From Paenibacillus sp. FSL R5-0912 (lineage in GTDB: Bacteria > Bacillota > Bacilli > Paenibacillales > Paenibacillaceae): 64,000 nt of DNA. Within the stretch, counting starts at the first letter, position 1. Each line of letters starts with the position of its first letter. The stretch covers positions 434,001 through 498,000 of the forward strand of contig NZ_CP009282.1 in NCBI RefSeq assembly GCF_000758605.1, read 5' to 3'. Below the pieces are notes generated by a model. The model did no database searches. It saw only the letters and a program-made list of their open reading frames with translations, and was not told where the DNA came from. The translations under genes were made by a program, and so were the position numbers. Shown one piece after another: positions 52,468-60,474 of the stretch.

Positions 52468-52557
52468 TTCGGTCAGCTCCTTCTGTATAGAAATCTTTGT
52501 ACTTAAGCTTTATCTCTAACGTTCTCAGTATAGCGGTGTGTTGTTACCCTATGCGCG

Positions 52558-53319
52558 TTAAGCTTCCTTGCGCGGCTTCCAGCGCACGAGCCACCGCTCC
52601 AGCAGGGCAATCAGCGCGAACAGCACCAGACTCAGCAGCACAATAATGACAATGGCCACGAACATCCGGTCCGTGCGGTAAGAGGCCTTTTGCAGCAGCA
52701 TATAATAGCCGATCCCTTTGTCCGCGCCGATCCACTCGGCAACCACTGCGCCCATGACAGCATAGGTCGCGGAGATTTTGAGCCCTGAGAACAGGGAGGG
52801 CAGGGAGCCGGGAAGCTCCAGCTTGGTGAAGATCTGCCAGTTGCTTGCGCCGGCCATTTTCATATAGTTCAACATTACCCGGTCGCTTTGCGCCAGCCCG
52901 CCCATGGCCGCTACAGCAACTGGGAAGAAGCAGACGAGGGTGATCAGGACGATTTTGGGCAGCAGGCCGAAGCCGAACCAGATAATCAGCAGCGGTCCAA
53001 GGGCAATGGAGGGCACATTCTGGCTGAGGATCAGCAGCGGATAGAGTGCTCTTTTGAGCCAGGGCAGCAGATGGAGCAGCAGGGCGACAATGAGGCCGAT
53101 GCCGGTGCCGACCGGGAAGCCGATCAGGGTCAGGCGCAGCGTTGCGGCCGTATGCGCCCAGATCCCGGAGGCGTTGCCGCGTGATTCACGCGCGATATCG
53201 GACGGGCTCGGCAGCTGCCAGGCCGGGATATGGAACACCGATACCGCAATTTGCCATGCGCCCAGAAAAAAGATGACCGCCACAAGGGGCGGCCAGATTT
53301 GTCTCCAGGTGCTTCTCAC
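52558..53319 (-). CDS. thiX: ABC transporter permease for thiamine precursor
   Basis: The 253-residue protein has six spans and the EAA-type cytoplasmic loop (MKMAGASNWQIFTKLELPGSL) that contacts the ATPase. It starts at GTG 53319, overlapping the stop of the thiamine-binding gene by four bases. The 90-base gap to the ATPase gene contains no obvious signal. Confidence 0.87.
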   Translation of the reverse strand: MRSTWRQIWPPLVAVIFFLGAWQIAVSVFHIPAWQLPSPSDIARESRGNASGIWAHTAATLRLTLIGFPVGTGIGLIVALLLHLLPWLKRALYPLLILSQNVPSIALGPLLIIWFGFGLLPKIVLITLVCFFPVAVAAMGGLAQSDRVMLNYMKMAGASNWQIFTKLELPGSLPSLFSGLKISATYAVMGAVVAEWIGADKGIGYYMLLQKASYRTDRMFVAIVIIVLLSLVLFALIALLERWLVRWKPRKEA

Positions 53320-53609
53320 GGCCGGTATTTCTCCGTCAGCTTGTCCATGCTAATACCGCTGGGATTATGGGCGATCTTGATCTGGGAGATCACGCTCGGG
53401 CTGCCGGAGGCAATCAGTGCCTCATGCATCTGACGTACAACTTCCAGCAGCTCCGTGAGCTCGCCTTCCATGGTAGTATCAAGCGGATTCACCTGGTGCT
53501 TGACCCCCGACTTCTGAATTACCTCAATCGCAGTGTCCACGTAAGGGATCGAATCCTCATTGTTTGGAGTCTTGGGAATTACCTGAATGCTAAGCAGTGT
53601 ATTAGCCAT
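53316..53609 (-). CDS. Thiamine-binding protein (MTH1187/YkoF type, DUF77)
   Basis: The product has 97 residues. It begins NTLLSIQVIPKTPNNEDSIPYVDTAI and continues with HQVNPLDTTMEGELTELLEVV, both hallmarks of the DUF77/Thiamine_BP fold, a small ferredoxin-like domain that binds thiamine or HMP. It has no signal peptide. It probably buffers or delivers the substrate inside the cell, or senses it. It is in the TPP-riboswitch operon. Confidence 0.88.
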   Translation of the reverse strand: MANTLLSIQVIPKTPNNEDSIPYVDTAIEVIQKSGVKHQVNPLDTTMEGELTELLEVVRQMHEALIASGSPSVISQIKIAHNPSGISMDKLTEKYRP

Positions 53610-53662
53610 TTATTATTCATTCCTCTCATGTAAGTTAGGGTCAGTATTATTCCACCCGGTGT

Positions 53663-54745
53663 TTACTGGCCTTCCGGCAAAAATTCATTCGTAAATGTAC
53701 TTGCGGCATCCAGCGGTTTGTCCAGCAGCTTCAGGCCGTACATCCACTCTGCGTAATTCTGCCAGATTTCAAGCTTCTGCTCCCCCCAGCGGGCGGCATC
53801 GTCCTTGTATTTCGGGCTGAGCCATTTCTGGCTGGCCAGCACCAGCTCGGGATCAAGATCAGGCACTGCATCGGACAGGACTGTGGCCGCCTCTTCCGGA
53901 TGATCGATCGCGTATTGATATCCTTTCGACGTAGCTTTGAGGAAAGCCTTCACCACTTCCGGATGCTCGGCAATTTCCTTCTCACTGGTGGTCAGCACCG
54001 GTGTGTAGTAATCCAGCTGCGGCGCATAATCCTTCAGGTACAGCATATCCAGCGGCTCGCCGCGCAGTTCGGCTTCGATCCCGGTCCAGGCGTAGAAGAT
54101 CCAGGCAAAGTCGATATCGCGTTTCACCGCAGTGAAGAAGTCGGATTCACCAATGTTTACCAGCTTCACTTTTTTGACATCTCCGCCTTCCGGATCCATG
54201 ATCGCTTTCATGGCCGCTTCTTCCGCAGGAGAGCCCCAGCCTCCGTAGGTTTTGCCTTCGAAGTCTTTCGGCGTCTTAATATTGCGGTCCTTCGGAGCGG
54301 CAAAGCCGGAGGTATTATGCTGAATGATAGCGGCGATAGATACGAGCGGCACATCCTGCAGGCGGGCCAGGGTGAGCGCCTCCTGTGCACTGATGCCAAA
54401 CTGGGCTTCACCGGAAGTAACCATCGTGTCAGACCCGGCAGCGCCAGGCTGCACAATCTCTACATCCAGACCTTCCTCAGCGTAATACCCCAGCTCCTTG
54501 GCGGCATACAGGCCGGTGTGATTCGTGTTCGGCGTCCAGTCCAGCGCAATCTTAACCGGGGTAAGCTCTATAGGCGCGTCGGTGGTACTGGCGGCTGCGG
54601 TTGCTTCAGGTGTAGCGGTGCTGCTCCCGGCGGCAGGTGTGCTGCCTCCGGCATTTCCTGCGTTACTGTTTCCGCCCCCGCATCCGGCTATCGCAATAAC
54701 CAGCATAGAGCTGAGCAGCAGCGGTAATACTTTTTTGACTCCCAT
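53663..54745 (-). CDS. thiY: Thiamine-precursor-binding lipoprotein (ThiY/NMT1 family)
   Basis: ATG 54745, with GGAAGGAG upstream, gives 360 residues with a lipoprotein signal and lipobox IAGC. A Ser/Thr/Ala linker and an NMT1/THI5-like domain follow (VKIALDWTPNTNHTGLYAAK, EGLDVEIVQPGAAGSD). This family binds formylaminopyrimidine or HMP outside the membrane. It is the first gene of the operon, directly after the TPP riboswitch and its terminator. Confidence 0.9.
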   Translation of the reverse strand: MGVKKVLPLLLSSMLVIAIAGCGGGNSNAGNAGGSTPAAGSSTATPEATAAASTTDAPIELTPVKIALDWTPNTNHTGLYAAKELGYYAEEGLDVEIVQPGAAGSDTMVTSGEAQFGISAQEALTLARLQDVPLVSIAAIIQHNTSGFAAPKDRNIKTPKDFEGKTYGGWGSPAEEAAMKAIMDPEGGDVKKVKLVNIGESDFFTAVKRDIDFAWIFYAWTGIEAELRGEPLDMLYLKDYAPQLDYYTPVLTTSEKEIAEHPEVVKAFLKATSKGYQYAIDHPEEAATVLSDAVPDLDPELVLASQKWLSPKYKDDAARWGEQKLEIWQNYAEWMYGLKLLDKPLDAASTFTNEFLPEGQ

Positions 54746-54804
54746 TTCTCTTCTCTCTCCTTCCAGCAATCCCTAGTCTTCCAAAATTCAGAGTAACCCA
54801 TACC

Positions 54805-54830
54805 AAAAAGCGCCCCGGAGACCGGGACGC
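54805..54830 (-). terminator. Riboswitch-controlled terminator before thiY
   Basis: On the minus strand GCGTCCCGG pairs with CCGGGGCGC and is followed by TTTTT. It lies between the TPP aptamer and the thiY ribosome site, as expected for transcription attenuation by TPP. Confidence 0.82.
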
Positions 54831-54889
54831 CAGTTACTTGCGCAAGGTGAGCTCAACTTCAGGCCTATGAAGGGGCTCGGGGTTGAATG

Positions 54890-54980
54890 AAGATTCCTAC
54901 GCTGGCATTATCCAGATCAGGTATAAGGGTCAGTATCTTGTGGGATACAATCTCAGCCGGCCAATTCCAGCACCCCTGGT
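54890..54980 (-). promoter_or_regulatory. TPP riboswitch (THI element)
   Basis: On the minus strand the THI core blocks are read in order: CAGGGGTGCTGG, GGCTGAGATTGTATCC, GACCCTTATACCTGATC and TGGATAATGCCAGCGTAGG. These are the pyrimidine- and pyrophosphate-sensing motifs of the TPP aptamer. It should switch off the thiYX(Z) importer when TPP is plentiful. Confidence 0.94.
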
Positions 54981-55057
54981 TCTATGAAGTTCACGGGTAT
55001 TGCTATGTTCTTACGGTGTATTATAGACGCCAGCTTCCTGGTTGTCCAGCCTCCCCC

Positions 55058-56518
55058 TCAATCCCTATCATAGAACCGCTTCTTACGGCGGCTGCGTATT
55101 CCGTTCCACACCTCTCTCAGCGTCAGGCCCAGACTGACTGCGATCCCGGAGAAGGTGAGGAACAGCGCCAGGTACTCAAACGCAGAGTACTCCAGCATTT
55201 TGCTCCAATCGATCGGTGCCTTCAAGTCCTCAATGACCTGATTCATCCCGTAAATCCCGCTTATTACCGTAAATACAGTCAGGACCATCAGCAGCGTATC
55301 CCGGCGTTTGGCCTGGAATTTATCCTGATACTGGAACAGGTCATTCAAGGTCATCTTCACTTCATCGAACAGGGCGTCGTTGCCGTAAACCTTGCGCAGC
55401 TGGAAGAAGATCTCCCGTCCCTGCGACTGCGAAATCAGCTCCAGAAAGTAGAACTTGGCCGAGAACTTATTAATCAGGAAGATCAGATTCTCGATCTCGT
55501 CATAATCGTGGTTGATGCGCAGCCGGGAATGCAGATTGGCCAGCTTCAGCAGCACGATTTTATGAAAAACACTCAGCAGAAGCCCATAATAATACTCCCC
55601 GTACATCTGGTTAATCAACGGGGTGGCGATGTCAGATTCGGCCCGGCTCAGGCAGCAGAAGGTCTGCTCATTGGTCATATAATAGGTGTCCGGCCCCCAG
55701 CGGCTGTAGCAATGTTCAGAGGTGTACTGCTCGATATATTCGGGATCGCTGGCACTGGTATAAGGCTTGCCCTCCATACTCAGCCCATCCAGCTGGGAGG
55801 CACGGTAGCGCAGCAGGGTACTGATCTCCTCCGATTCTTCTTCGCGGTTGAAGCCGTAGAAAGCCTGCACCAGCATCCGTTCGTCCACGAAAAAAGGCAA
55901 GGTCTCGAAATACGCGCCATCGATCTCCGCAGGGTCGAGAAACGGCTCCAGCCCGGCAATCAGATTCTTGAATACGAAATCCTCCACCTGGCCGAAAGAC
56001 TTCTTATGACAATGGATAAAGGACTGCTTATCCTGGTAGGATACGTCCTCCAGTGTACGGAAGCGGTCGGCGAATTCCAGCGCAGTGCTGAAGGAGAGAT
56101 GCTCTTCTTCAATAGCCGTTCTTATGGTCAGGAAGCCCAAATCAAACGGACAGAGGAACACATCCGTGGACAGCACGCGGAAATTTACGGATTGAAACGG
56201 CATTTCAAGCTGGCACTGCAGATTGTTCACCCGGGAAAAGCGGCGGAAGGAATCAGCATCCTTCTCACGCGGAAAGAGGACATGAGCGGCGAACGGCAGG
56301 TAGCTGCGCTCCATTCTCTCATGGGAGACGCAGTAGCCCTCCCCGTAATAGGCATGCTCAAGATCCTTGTTATCGAGAAAAAAACGCGTAAACCCGTCCT
56401 GCTGCAGACGCTGGGCCAGTTCTTGGTCCTGTCCGGCCTTGAGGGAGAAGGGGAAAATGAATTGCAGCAATGCAGTATGCAGCAGCGGTTCAGGTCTGTC
56501 GGAGTGCAGCTCAGCCAT
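55058..56518 (-). CDS. Divergent CorA-like membrane protein
   Basis: The 486-residue protein has a long soluble N-terminal part rich in charged and aromatic residues. Near the C-terminus come a helical stalk (FFQLRKVYGNDALFDEVKMT), a first membrane span (MVLTVFTVISGIYGMNQ) and a second span (EYLALFLTFSGIAVSLGLTL). GMN directly after the first of two C-terminal spans is the hallmark of CorA Mg2+ channels. The N-terminal domain is longer than in CorA and not clearly related, so the ion and role are uncertain. A longer frame on the opposite strand (54887-56551) has no recognisable features and is judged a shadow. Confidence 0.65.
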   Translation of the reverse strand: MAELHSDRPEPLLHTALLQFIFPFSLKAGQDQELAQRLQQDGFTRFFLDNKDLEHAYYGEGYCVSHERMERSYLPFAAHVLFPREKDADSFRRFSRVNNLQCQLEMPFQSVNFRVLSTDVFLCPFDLGFLTIRTAIEEEHLSFSTALEFADRFRTLEDVSYQDKQSFIHCHKKSFGQVEDFVFKNLIAGLEPFLDPAEIDGAYFETLPFFVDERMLVQAFYGFNREEESEEISTLLRYRASQLDGLSMEGKPYTSASDPEYIEQYTSEHCYSRWGPDTYYMTNEQTFCCLSRAESDIATPLINQMYGEYYYGLLLSVFHKIVLLKLANLHSRLRINHDYDEIENLIFLINKFSAKFYFLELISQSQGREIFFQLRKVYGNDALFDEVKMTLNDLFQYQDKFQAKRRDTLLMVLTVFTVISGIYGMNQVIEDLKAPIDWSKMLEYSAFEYLALFLTFSGIAVSLGLTLREVWNGIRSRRKKRFYDRD

Positions 56519-56563
56519 ATAGGGATTCCGTCCTTATTCACAGGATATTGATCTCTTGCTATA

Positions 56564-57820
56564 TTACCCGATTTTCCAGGCAGCCACGCTAAGCAGGAAT
56601 AATACGGCGGCAAAAGCGGCCAGAAGCCCTGAGGTCTGGGCCACCTGCATATGGTCCATGGACCAGCCGGTCAGCAGCGGCAGCACCGCGCCGCCGATTC
56701 CGCCCGAGGCGATCATGATGCTTGGCGTGGATTCCTCCGCACCGGGCAGCAGCTTGCTTGCGAAGACTAGGGCGATGGAGAAGATGCCGGACATGAACAG
56801 CCCGAGCAGCAGAATGACGGCGAATGCGGCAATCCGGTGCTCGGCGAACGGGAAAATAACCAGCAGCAGCAAAGCGGCGAAGCAGCTGAGGAGCACGTAG
56901 ATGCGGTAGGAAATCCGCTCGGCAACCACACCGGCGAACAGTCTGCCCGCCGACATAGCCAGCCAGAAGAAGGTAACCGTCAGCGCTGCCGCAGCTTCGC
57001 TCATGCCCAGCTTGGCGATGAAGATCGCCGGCATGAAATTGACCAGACTCATCTCGGTACCTACATAGAGAAAGAAGAAGACGATGAACAGTCCAAGGAG
57101 TACCCACTGTTTGCCCTTGTACGGCAGGCGTCCGGATTTACCGGCAACGGATACTGTTCCGGGTGCTGTTGCGTCTGCGAAGGCAGCGGCAGCGGCAGTG
57201 CGTAAAGGCCGCTCATCCAGCACACCCTGGAGCGGACCGAAGCTGCTCTTCGCCCAGAAGAGCAGTGAAACCAGAGAAAAGGCGGCAACGATCAGGAAAG
57301 CCAGCCTCCAGCTGCCGGCGGCAATCAGCGGACTTGCGGCCAGCGGCATGAGCAGCGCGCCTACACCGAACAGCACCTCCAGCCGGCTCATGGCAATTGC
57401 CGTCCCTTCGGTGATCGCGGCGATAATAATCGTGCCGATGACGGCTTCGATCATGCCGAAGCCGAAGCCTGCGGCAACCGCAATCACGTACATCCAGCCC
57501 CAGGGCGGGAGGAAGGCGTACGCCGTTTCGGCGCAGACCAGCAGCCCGGTGGCGATCAGGATGCCGCCGCGTTTGCCGAAGCGGCGGTTCAGCAGCGGCG
57601 AGACCAGCACACCGGCGAGGAAGCCGCCGAACTGGCTGAAGATCAGCTCGCCCCCGGCACTGTAGCTGCGGTCATAATGCTGAAGCAGCACAGGCAGAAT
57701 AGAGCCCAGTACCACATGGGCAAGCCCGATGACGAAATAGGAGAGACAGCCGATCCAGATTAATTTTTTCAAGGGGAGAGACTCCTTCTGGGTGAATTTA
57801 TGAACATAATCCGGATTCAT
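56564..57820 (-). CDS. Major facilitator superfamily transporter
   Basis: The 418-residue protein has twelve hydrophobic segments and an MFS loop (PLLNRRFGKRGGILIATGLL) after the second span. It is nearest in style to the FucP/YfkF-like sugar or drug MFS groups, without a diagnostic motif for substrate. It is divergent from the PPOX-family gene, and the shared region contains several dyads. Confidence 0.82.
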   Translation of the reverse strand: MNPDYVHKFTQKESLPLKKLIWIGCLSYFVIGLAHVVLGSILPVLLQHYDRSYSAGGELIFSQFGGFLAGVLVSPLLNRRFGKRGGILIATGLLVCAETAYAFLPPWGWMYVIAVAAGFGFGMIEAVIGTIIIAAITEGTAIAMSRLEVLFGVGALLMPLAASPLIAAGSWRLAFLIVAAFSLVSLLFWAKSSFGPLQGVLDERPLRTAAAAAFADATAPGTVSVAGKSGRLPYKGKQWVLLGLFIVFFFLYVGTEMSLVNFMPAIFIAKLGMSEAAAALTVTFFWLAMSAGRLFAGVVAERISYRIYVLLSCFAALLLLVIFPFAEHRIAAFAVILLLGLFMSGIFSIALVFASKLLPGAEESTPSIMIASGGIGGAVLPLLTGWSMDHMQVAQTSGLLAAFAAVLFLLSVAAWKIG

Positions 57821-57907
57821 TATGAACCGAACGGGTACACTATAATAAGCACAGTTTTTATAATAAATCCAAACTGCGGATGTGAATATATAAACTTATG
57901 TTCACAT
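57798..57907. promoter_or_regulatory. Divergent promoter region with two dyads
   Basis: TTATG-AA-CATAA (57798-57809) lies near the MFS start. ATGTGAA (57880-57886) and TTCACAT (57901-57907) form a seven-base inverted repeat spaced by 14. TATAAT at 57841-57846 is a possible -10. The binding proteins are unknown. Confidence 0.4.
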
Positions 57908-57932
57908 GAATTCGAAAGGAGCTTTCTCGTCA

Positions 57933-58370
57933 ATGGATAACAAAGAGCTGGAGAAAACGATCATACAGGCGCTGGATGACAACAAGTTCGGGTCCTTCGG
58001 CACGATAGAAGCCGGCAACAAACCTAAGGTGCGTTATATGGCGGTATTTCATGACGGATTGAACATTTATCTGGCTACGAACCGCAAGACCCATAAGGTA
58101 GAGGAGCTTAAGGATAATCCGAATGCTTGCCTGCTGCTGGGTTACGAGCAGGGTGGCGGCAAGGATGTGCTGGAGATTGAAGCCACAGTAGCTGTCACCA
58201 AAGATGAGGGTTTGCGTTCGAAAGTATGGAACACATCCTTGGAGCAATGGTTCAAGGGACCGGATGATCCCGACTATGTAATCCTGGAGCTATCTCCGAC
58301 ACGGATTGAATATATGGGTAAAAATAAGGAACACGGTGTATGGCAGGGAGCAACTGCGGTATCCAAGTAA
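57933..58370 (+). CDS. Pyridoxamine 5'-phosphate oxidase-like (general stress protein 26 type) flavin-binding protein
   Basis: ATG 57933, 11 bases after AAAGGAG, gives 145 residues. ALDDNKFGSFGTIEAGNKPKVRYM, then GLNIYLATNRKTHKVEELKDNPNACLLL, match the split-barrel PPOX fold that binds FMN or F420-like cofactors. Proteins of this type are often general stress proteins of unknown reaction. It is divergent from the MFS gene. An upstream in-frame ATG at 57906 lacks a ribosome site. Confidence 0.85.
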   Translation: MDNKELEKTIIQALDDNKFGSFGTIEAGNKPKVRYMAVFHDGLNIYLATNRKTHKVEELKDNPNACLLLGYEQGGGKDVLEIEATVAVTKDEGLRSKVWNTSLEQWFKGPDDPDYVILELSPTRIEYMGKNKEHGVWQGATAVSK

Positions 58371-58430
58371 GTAAGCAACGGTACTGAAAGGACCCGGTCC
58401 ATTATAATAATAGAGGCAATGTTTATGATC

Positions 58431-58466
58431 AGGCCTTTCCTGAGCCGTAGGGTTCGGGAAAGGCCT
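58431..58466. other. Hairpin downstream of the PPOX gene
   Basis: AGGCCTTTCCTGA pairs with TCGGGAAAGGCCT (13 base pairs, one G-T). No T-run follows, so it is a possible processed 3' end rather than a clear terminator. Confidence 0.5.
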
Positions 58467-58532
58467 CGCCGTGTTGTGCAAATATAAGAAGTTACAGGTT
58501 TCACACGATAACTTATCCTTCTATTTCTCGCT

Positions 58533-58572
58533 GAAACGGATACCGTCCTTTAAAAAGGACGGTATCCGTTTC
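58533..58572. other. Perfect 19-bp hairpin upstream of the EAL gene
   Basis: GAAACGGATACCGTCCTTT (58533-58551) and AAAGGACGGTATCCGTTTC (58554-58572) are exact complements with a two-base centre. It is followed by CCACTT, not a T-run. A degenerate version (TGAAACAATACCGTCCTTAA at about 12858) precedes the GGDEF-EAL gene. A second small dyad, CATGG-GAAA-CCATG, lies at 58604-58617, just before TATACT (58619-58624), the probable -10 of the EAL gene. Confidence 0.75.
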
Positions 58573-58664
58573 CACTTGTGCATCTCGCAAATAATAGATG
58601 GGACATGGGAAACCATGCTATACTTGCCTCAGTATTTTGACATCCTGAGGCGGAGGCGATTGCT

Positions 58665-59702
58665 ATGAATTGTGTTGACTGCGCTGACATAGACCCGATT
58701 GAAGATGAAGGGGAGCTGAAGCTGCGCCCCTATTCTGTTCCGCTTGCCGCTGCGGTAAGGAATGCAGGATATGAAGTATTCGGGACAAGCAGGACCTGTA
58801 TCATCCCCTACCGCTCCAAAGAAGATTTGCTGGATCTGTTAGGACGGCTGGAGGTATTCGAGGAGCAGCAGCAGATCTCCTTGTCTTTGTGTATTAAGGG
58901 CAGAGGAGCCCGCATTTCTCTGGAGCGCTGGCTGACTCTCGATCAGCTGAAGGTCCGCTTTTCCAGCGAGAATCTGGTTTCGATTATTATGAGCCATGAT
59001 TTCTGCAGCCACATGCAGCCGATTGTGAATTTCTCCGAAGAGATTATTGGCTTTGAACTGCTGCTGCGGCCGCTGCCGCAAGGGAATCATTTTCAGCCGT
59101 ATGAGCTGTTTGAGATTGCCCGGCGCACAGGATTCCATTCCTTTCTTGACCGCGCCGCCAGGATCTCAGCCATTGAGACGAGTGCAAGAATGCTGCCGAA
59201 GGGCATCAAGCGGTTCATTAACTTCCTGCCCTCCTCTATTTATAATCCTAAGTACTGTCTCACGCATACCTTTGAGACGATTCAGCGGCTGGATCAGAAT
59301 CCCGAGGATTATGTATTTGAAGTGGTGGAAACGGAAAAAATAAACGATATGTCGCATCTCCGCGCCATTTTTGCCGAATACCGCCAGCAGGGGATGCTGG
59401 TTGCGCTGGATGATGTCGGTGCGGGGTATTCGACGGTAGAATTGATGTCCAGCCTGCAGCCGGATTATGTCAAAATCGACCGTGATTTGATCAGCTTCTG
59501 CGATCAGAATAAGGGCAAGCAGACCATTCTGCGGGATATTATCTCCCGGGCCAGGGATTTCGGTGCAAAGGTGCTCGCCGAGGGAATCGAGCGCCGTGAG
59601 GAGTTTCTCTTCTGCCGTGACCTCGGCATGGATCTGGGGCAGGGGTATCTCTTCGGGAAGCCGGAAGAGAAGCCGCCGGCACATTTCGGATTCAGTGCCT
59701 GA
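58665..59702 (+). CDS. EAL-domain c-di-GMP phosphodiesterase
   Basis: The 345-residue soluble protein has an N-terminal domain of about 105 residues of unknown type (with Cys in NCVDCAD and RTCIIPY) and an EAL domain (from QPIVNFSEEI). The signature is ELL rather than EAL, but the other metal and catalytic residues are present: NFLP, the Glu in EVVETE, DDVGAGYS, VKIDRDLI, AEGIE and GQGYLFGKP. It should hydrolyse c-di-GMP to pGpG. It is monocistronic with its own leader and terminator and is one of four c-di-GMP turnover genes in this window. Confidence 0.88.
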   Translation: MNCVDCADIDPIEDEGELKLRPYSVPLAAAVRNAGYEVFGTSRTCIIPYRSKEDLLDLLGRLEVFEEQQQISLSLCIKGRGARISLERWLTLDQLKVRFSSENLVSIIMSHDFCSHMQPIVNFSEEIIGFELLLRPLPQGNHFQPYELFEIARRTGFHSFLDRAARISAIETSARMLPKGIKRFINFLPSSIYNPKYCLTHTFETIQRLDQNPEDYVFEVVETEKINDMSHLRAIFAEYRQQGMLVALDDVGAGYSTVELMSSLQPDYVKIDRDLISFCDQNKGKQTILRDIISRARDFGAKVLAEGIERREEFLFCRDLGMDLGQGYLFGKPEEKPPAHFGFSA

Positions 59703-59720
59703 ATTAGCAAGATCCATTCT

Positions 59721-59765
59721 CCCCGGAGCGCAGCCCTGAACACTGCCTGTTTCCGGGGATTTGTT
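59721..59765 (+). terminator. Terminator of the EAL gene
   Basis: CCCCGGA (59721-59727) pairs with TCCGGGG (59752-59758) and ATTTGTT follows. Confidence 0.7.
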
Positions 59766-59799
59766 ATGTTACTTGAAGGAGAGAGGGGAGAAATTCTGC

Positions 59800-60474
59800 G
59801 TGGGTGTTACAGTACTATATGTAGAAGATGACCGTGAGATAGGCAACGCAGTATCAGCGGATCTGCGGGAACGGGAGTATGCTGTCCGCTGGCTGGAGAG
59901 CGGAGAAGGCGCGCTGGAAGCGGCTGAGGGCTGCCAACTGGTGATACTGGATGTGATGCTTCCGGGACTTGACGGGTTCACCGTTGGTCAACGGCTGAAG
60001 CGGGCCTATCCGGAGCTGCCGATCCTGATGCTCTCGGCTCGCACCTCTATTGACGATAAGCTACAGGGACTGGATTTCGCCGATGATTATCTGACCAAGC
60101 CGTTTCATCCCGATGAGCTGGCGGCCAGAATGGAGGTCCTCTTAAGAAGAAGCGGCACTGCTGCACCTGCTCCCATAATGCTTAAGCATCTGGTGGTCAG
60201 GCCGGGCAGCAGTGTAGTTATGGAAGCTGCGAGCGGGCGGGAGATTATGCTTACCGGCAAGCAGTTCCAGATCTTCTCTTACCTGCTGCGGCATCTTGGG
60301 CAGGTTCTGACTAAGGAGCAGATTTATGAAGCCGTCTGGGGCGAAAGCTATATTGAAGGCGACAAGACACTTATGGTACATATCCGTTATCTGCGCGAGA
60401 AGCTGGAGCTTGATCCGGCTGCGCCGGAGATTATTGAGACGGTCAGGGGTATCGGTTACCGGGTGAGAGGATGA
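59800..60474 (+). CDS. Response regulator, OmpR/PhoB type
   Basis: GTG 59800, nine bases after AGGGGAG, gives 224 residues starting MGVTVLYVEDDREIG. The phospho-acceptor Asp is in LVILDVMLPGLDG, the conserved Lys in YLTKPFHPDEL, and a winged-helix output domain ends in IIETVRGIGYRVRG. The next gene, overlapping by ATGA, is its kinase, and an ABC exporter follows, so the pair probably regulates that exporter in response to an antimicrobial peptide or envelope stress. Confidence 0.92.
   Translation: MGVTVLYVEDDREIGNAVSADLREREYAVRWLESGEGALEAAEGCQLVILDVMLPGLDGFTVGQRLKRAYPELPILMLSARTSIDDKLQGLDFADDYLTKPFHPDELAARMEVLLRRSGTAAPAPIMLKHLVVRPGSSVVMEAASGREIMLTGKQFQIFSYLLRHLGQVLTKEQIYEAVWGESYIEGDKTLMVHIRYLREKLELDPAAPEIIETVRGIGYRVRG

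Noticed and set aside
54887..56551. A 554-codon open frame on the plus strand, longer than the gene on the minus strand
   Set aside because: It shows no domain, membrane pattern or ribosome site, while the minus frame has a GMN motif, two membrane spans and normal composition. It also runs across the TPP aptamer. It is a shadow.
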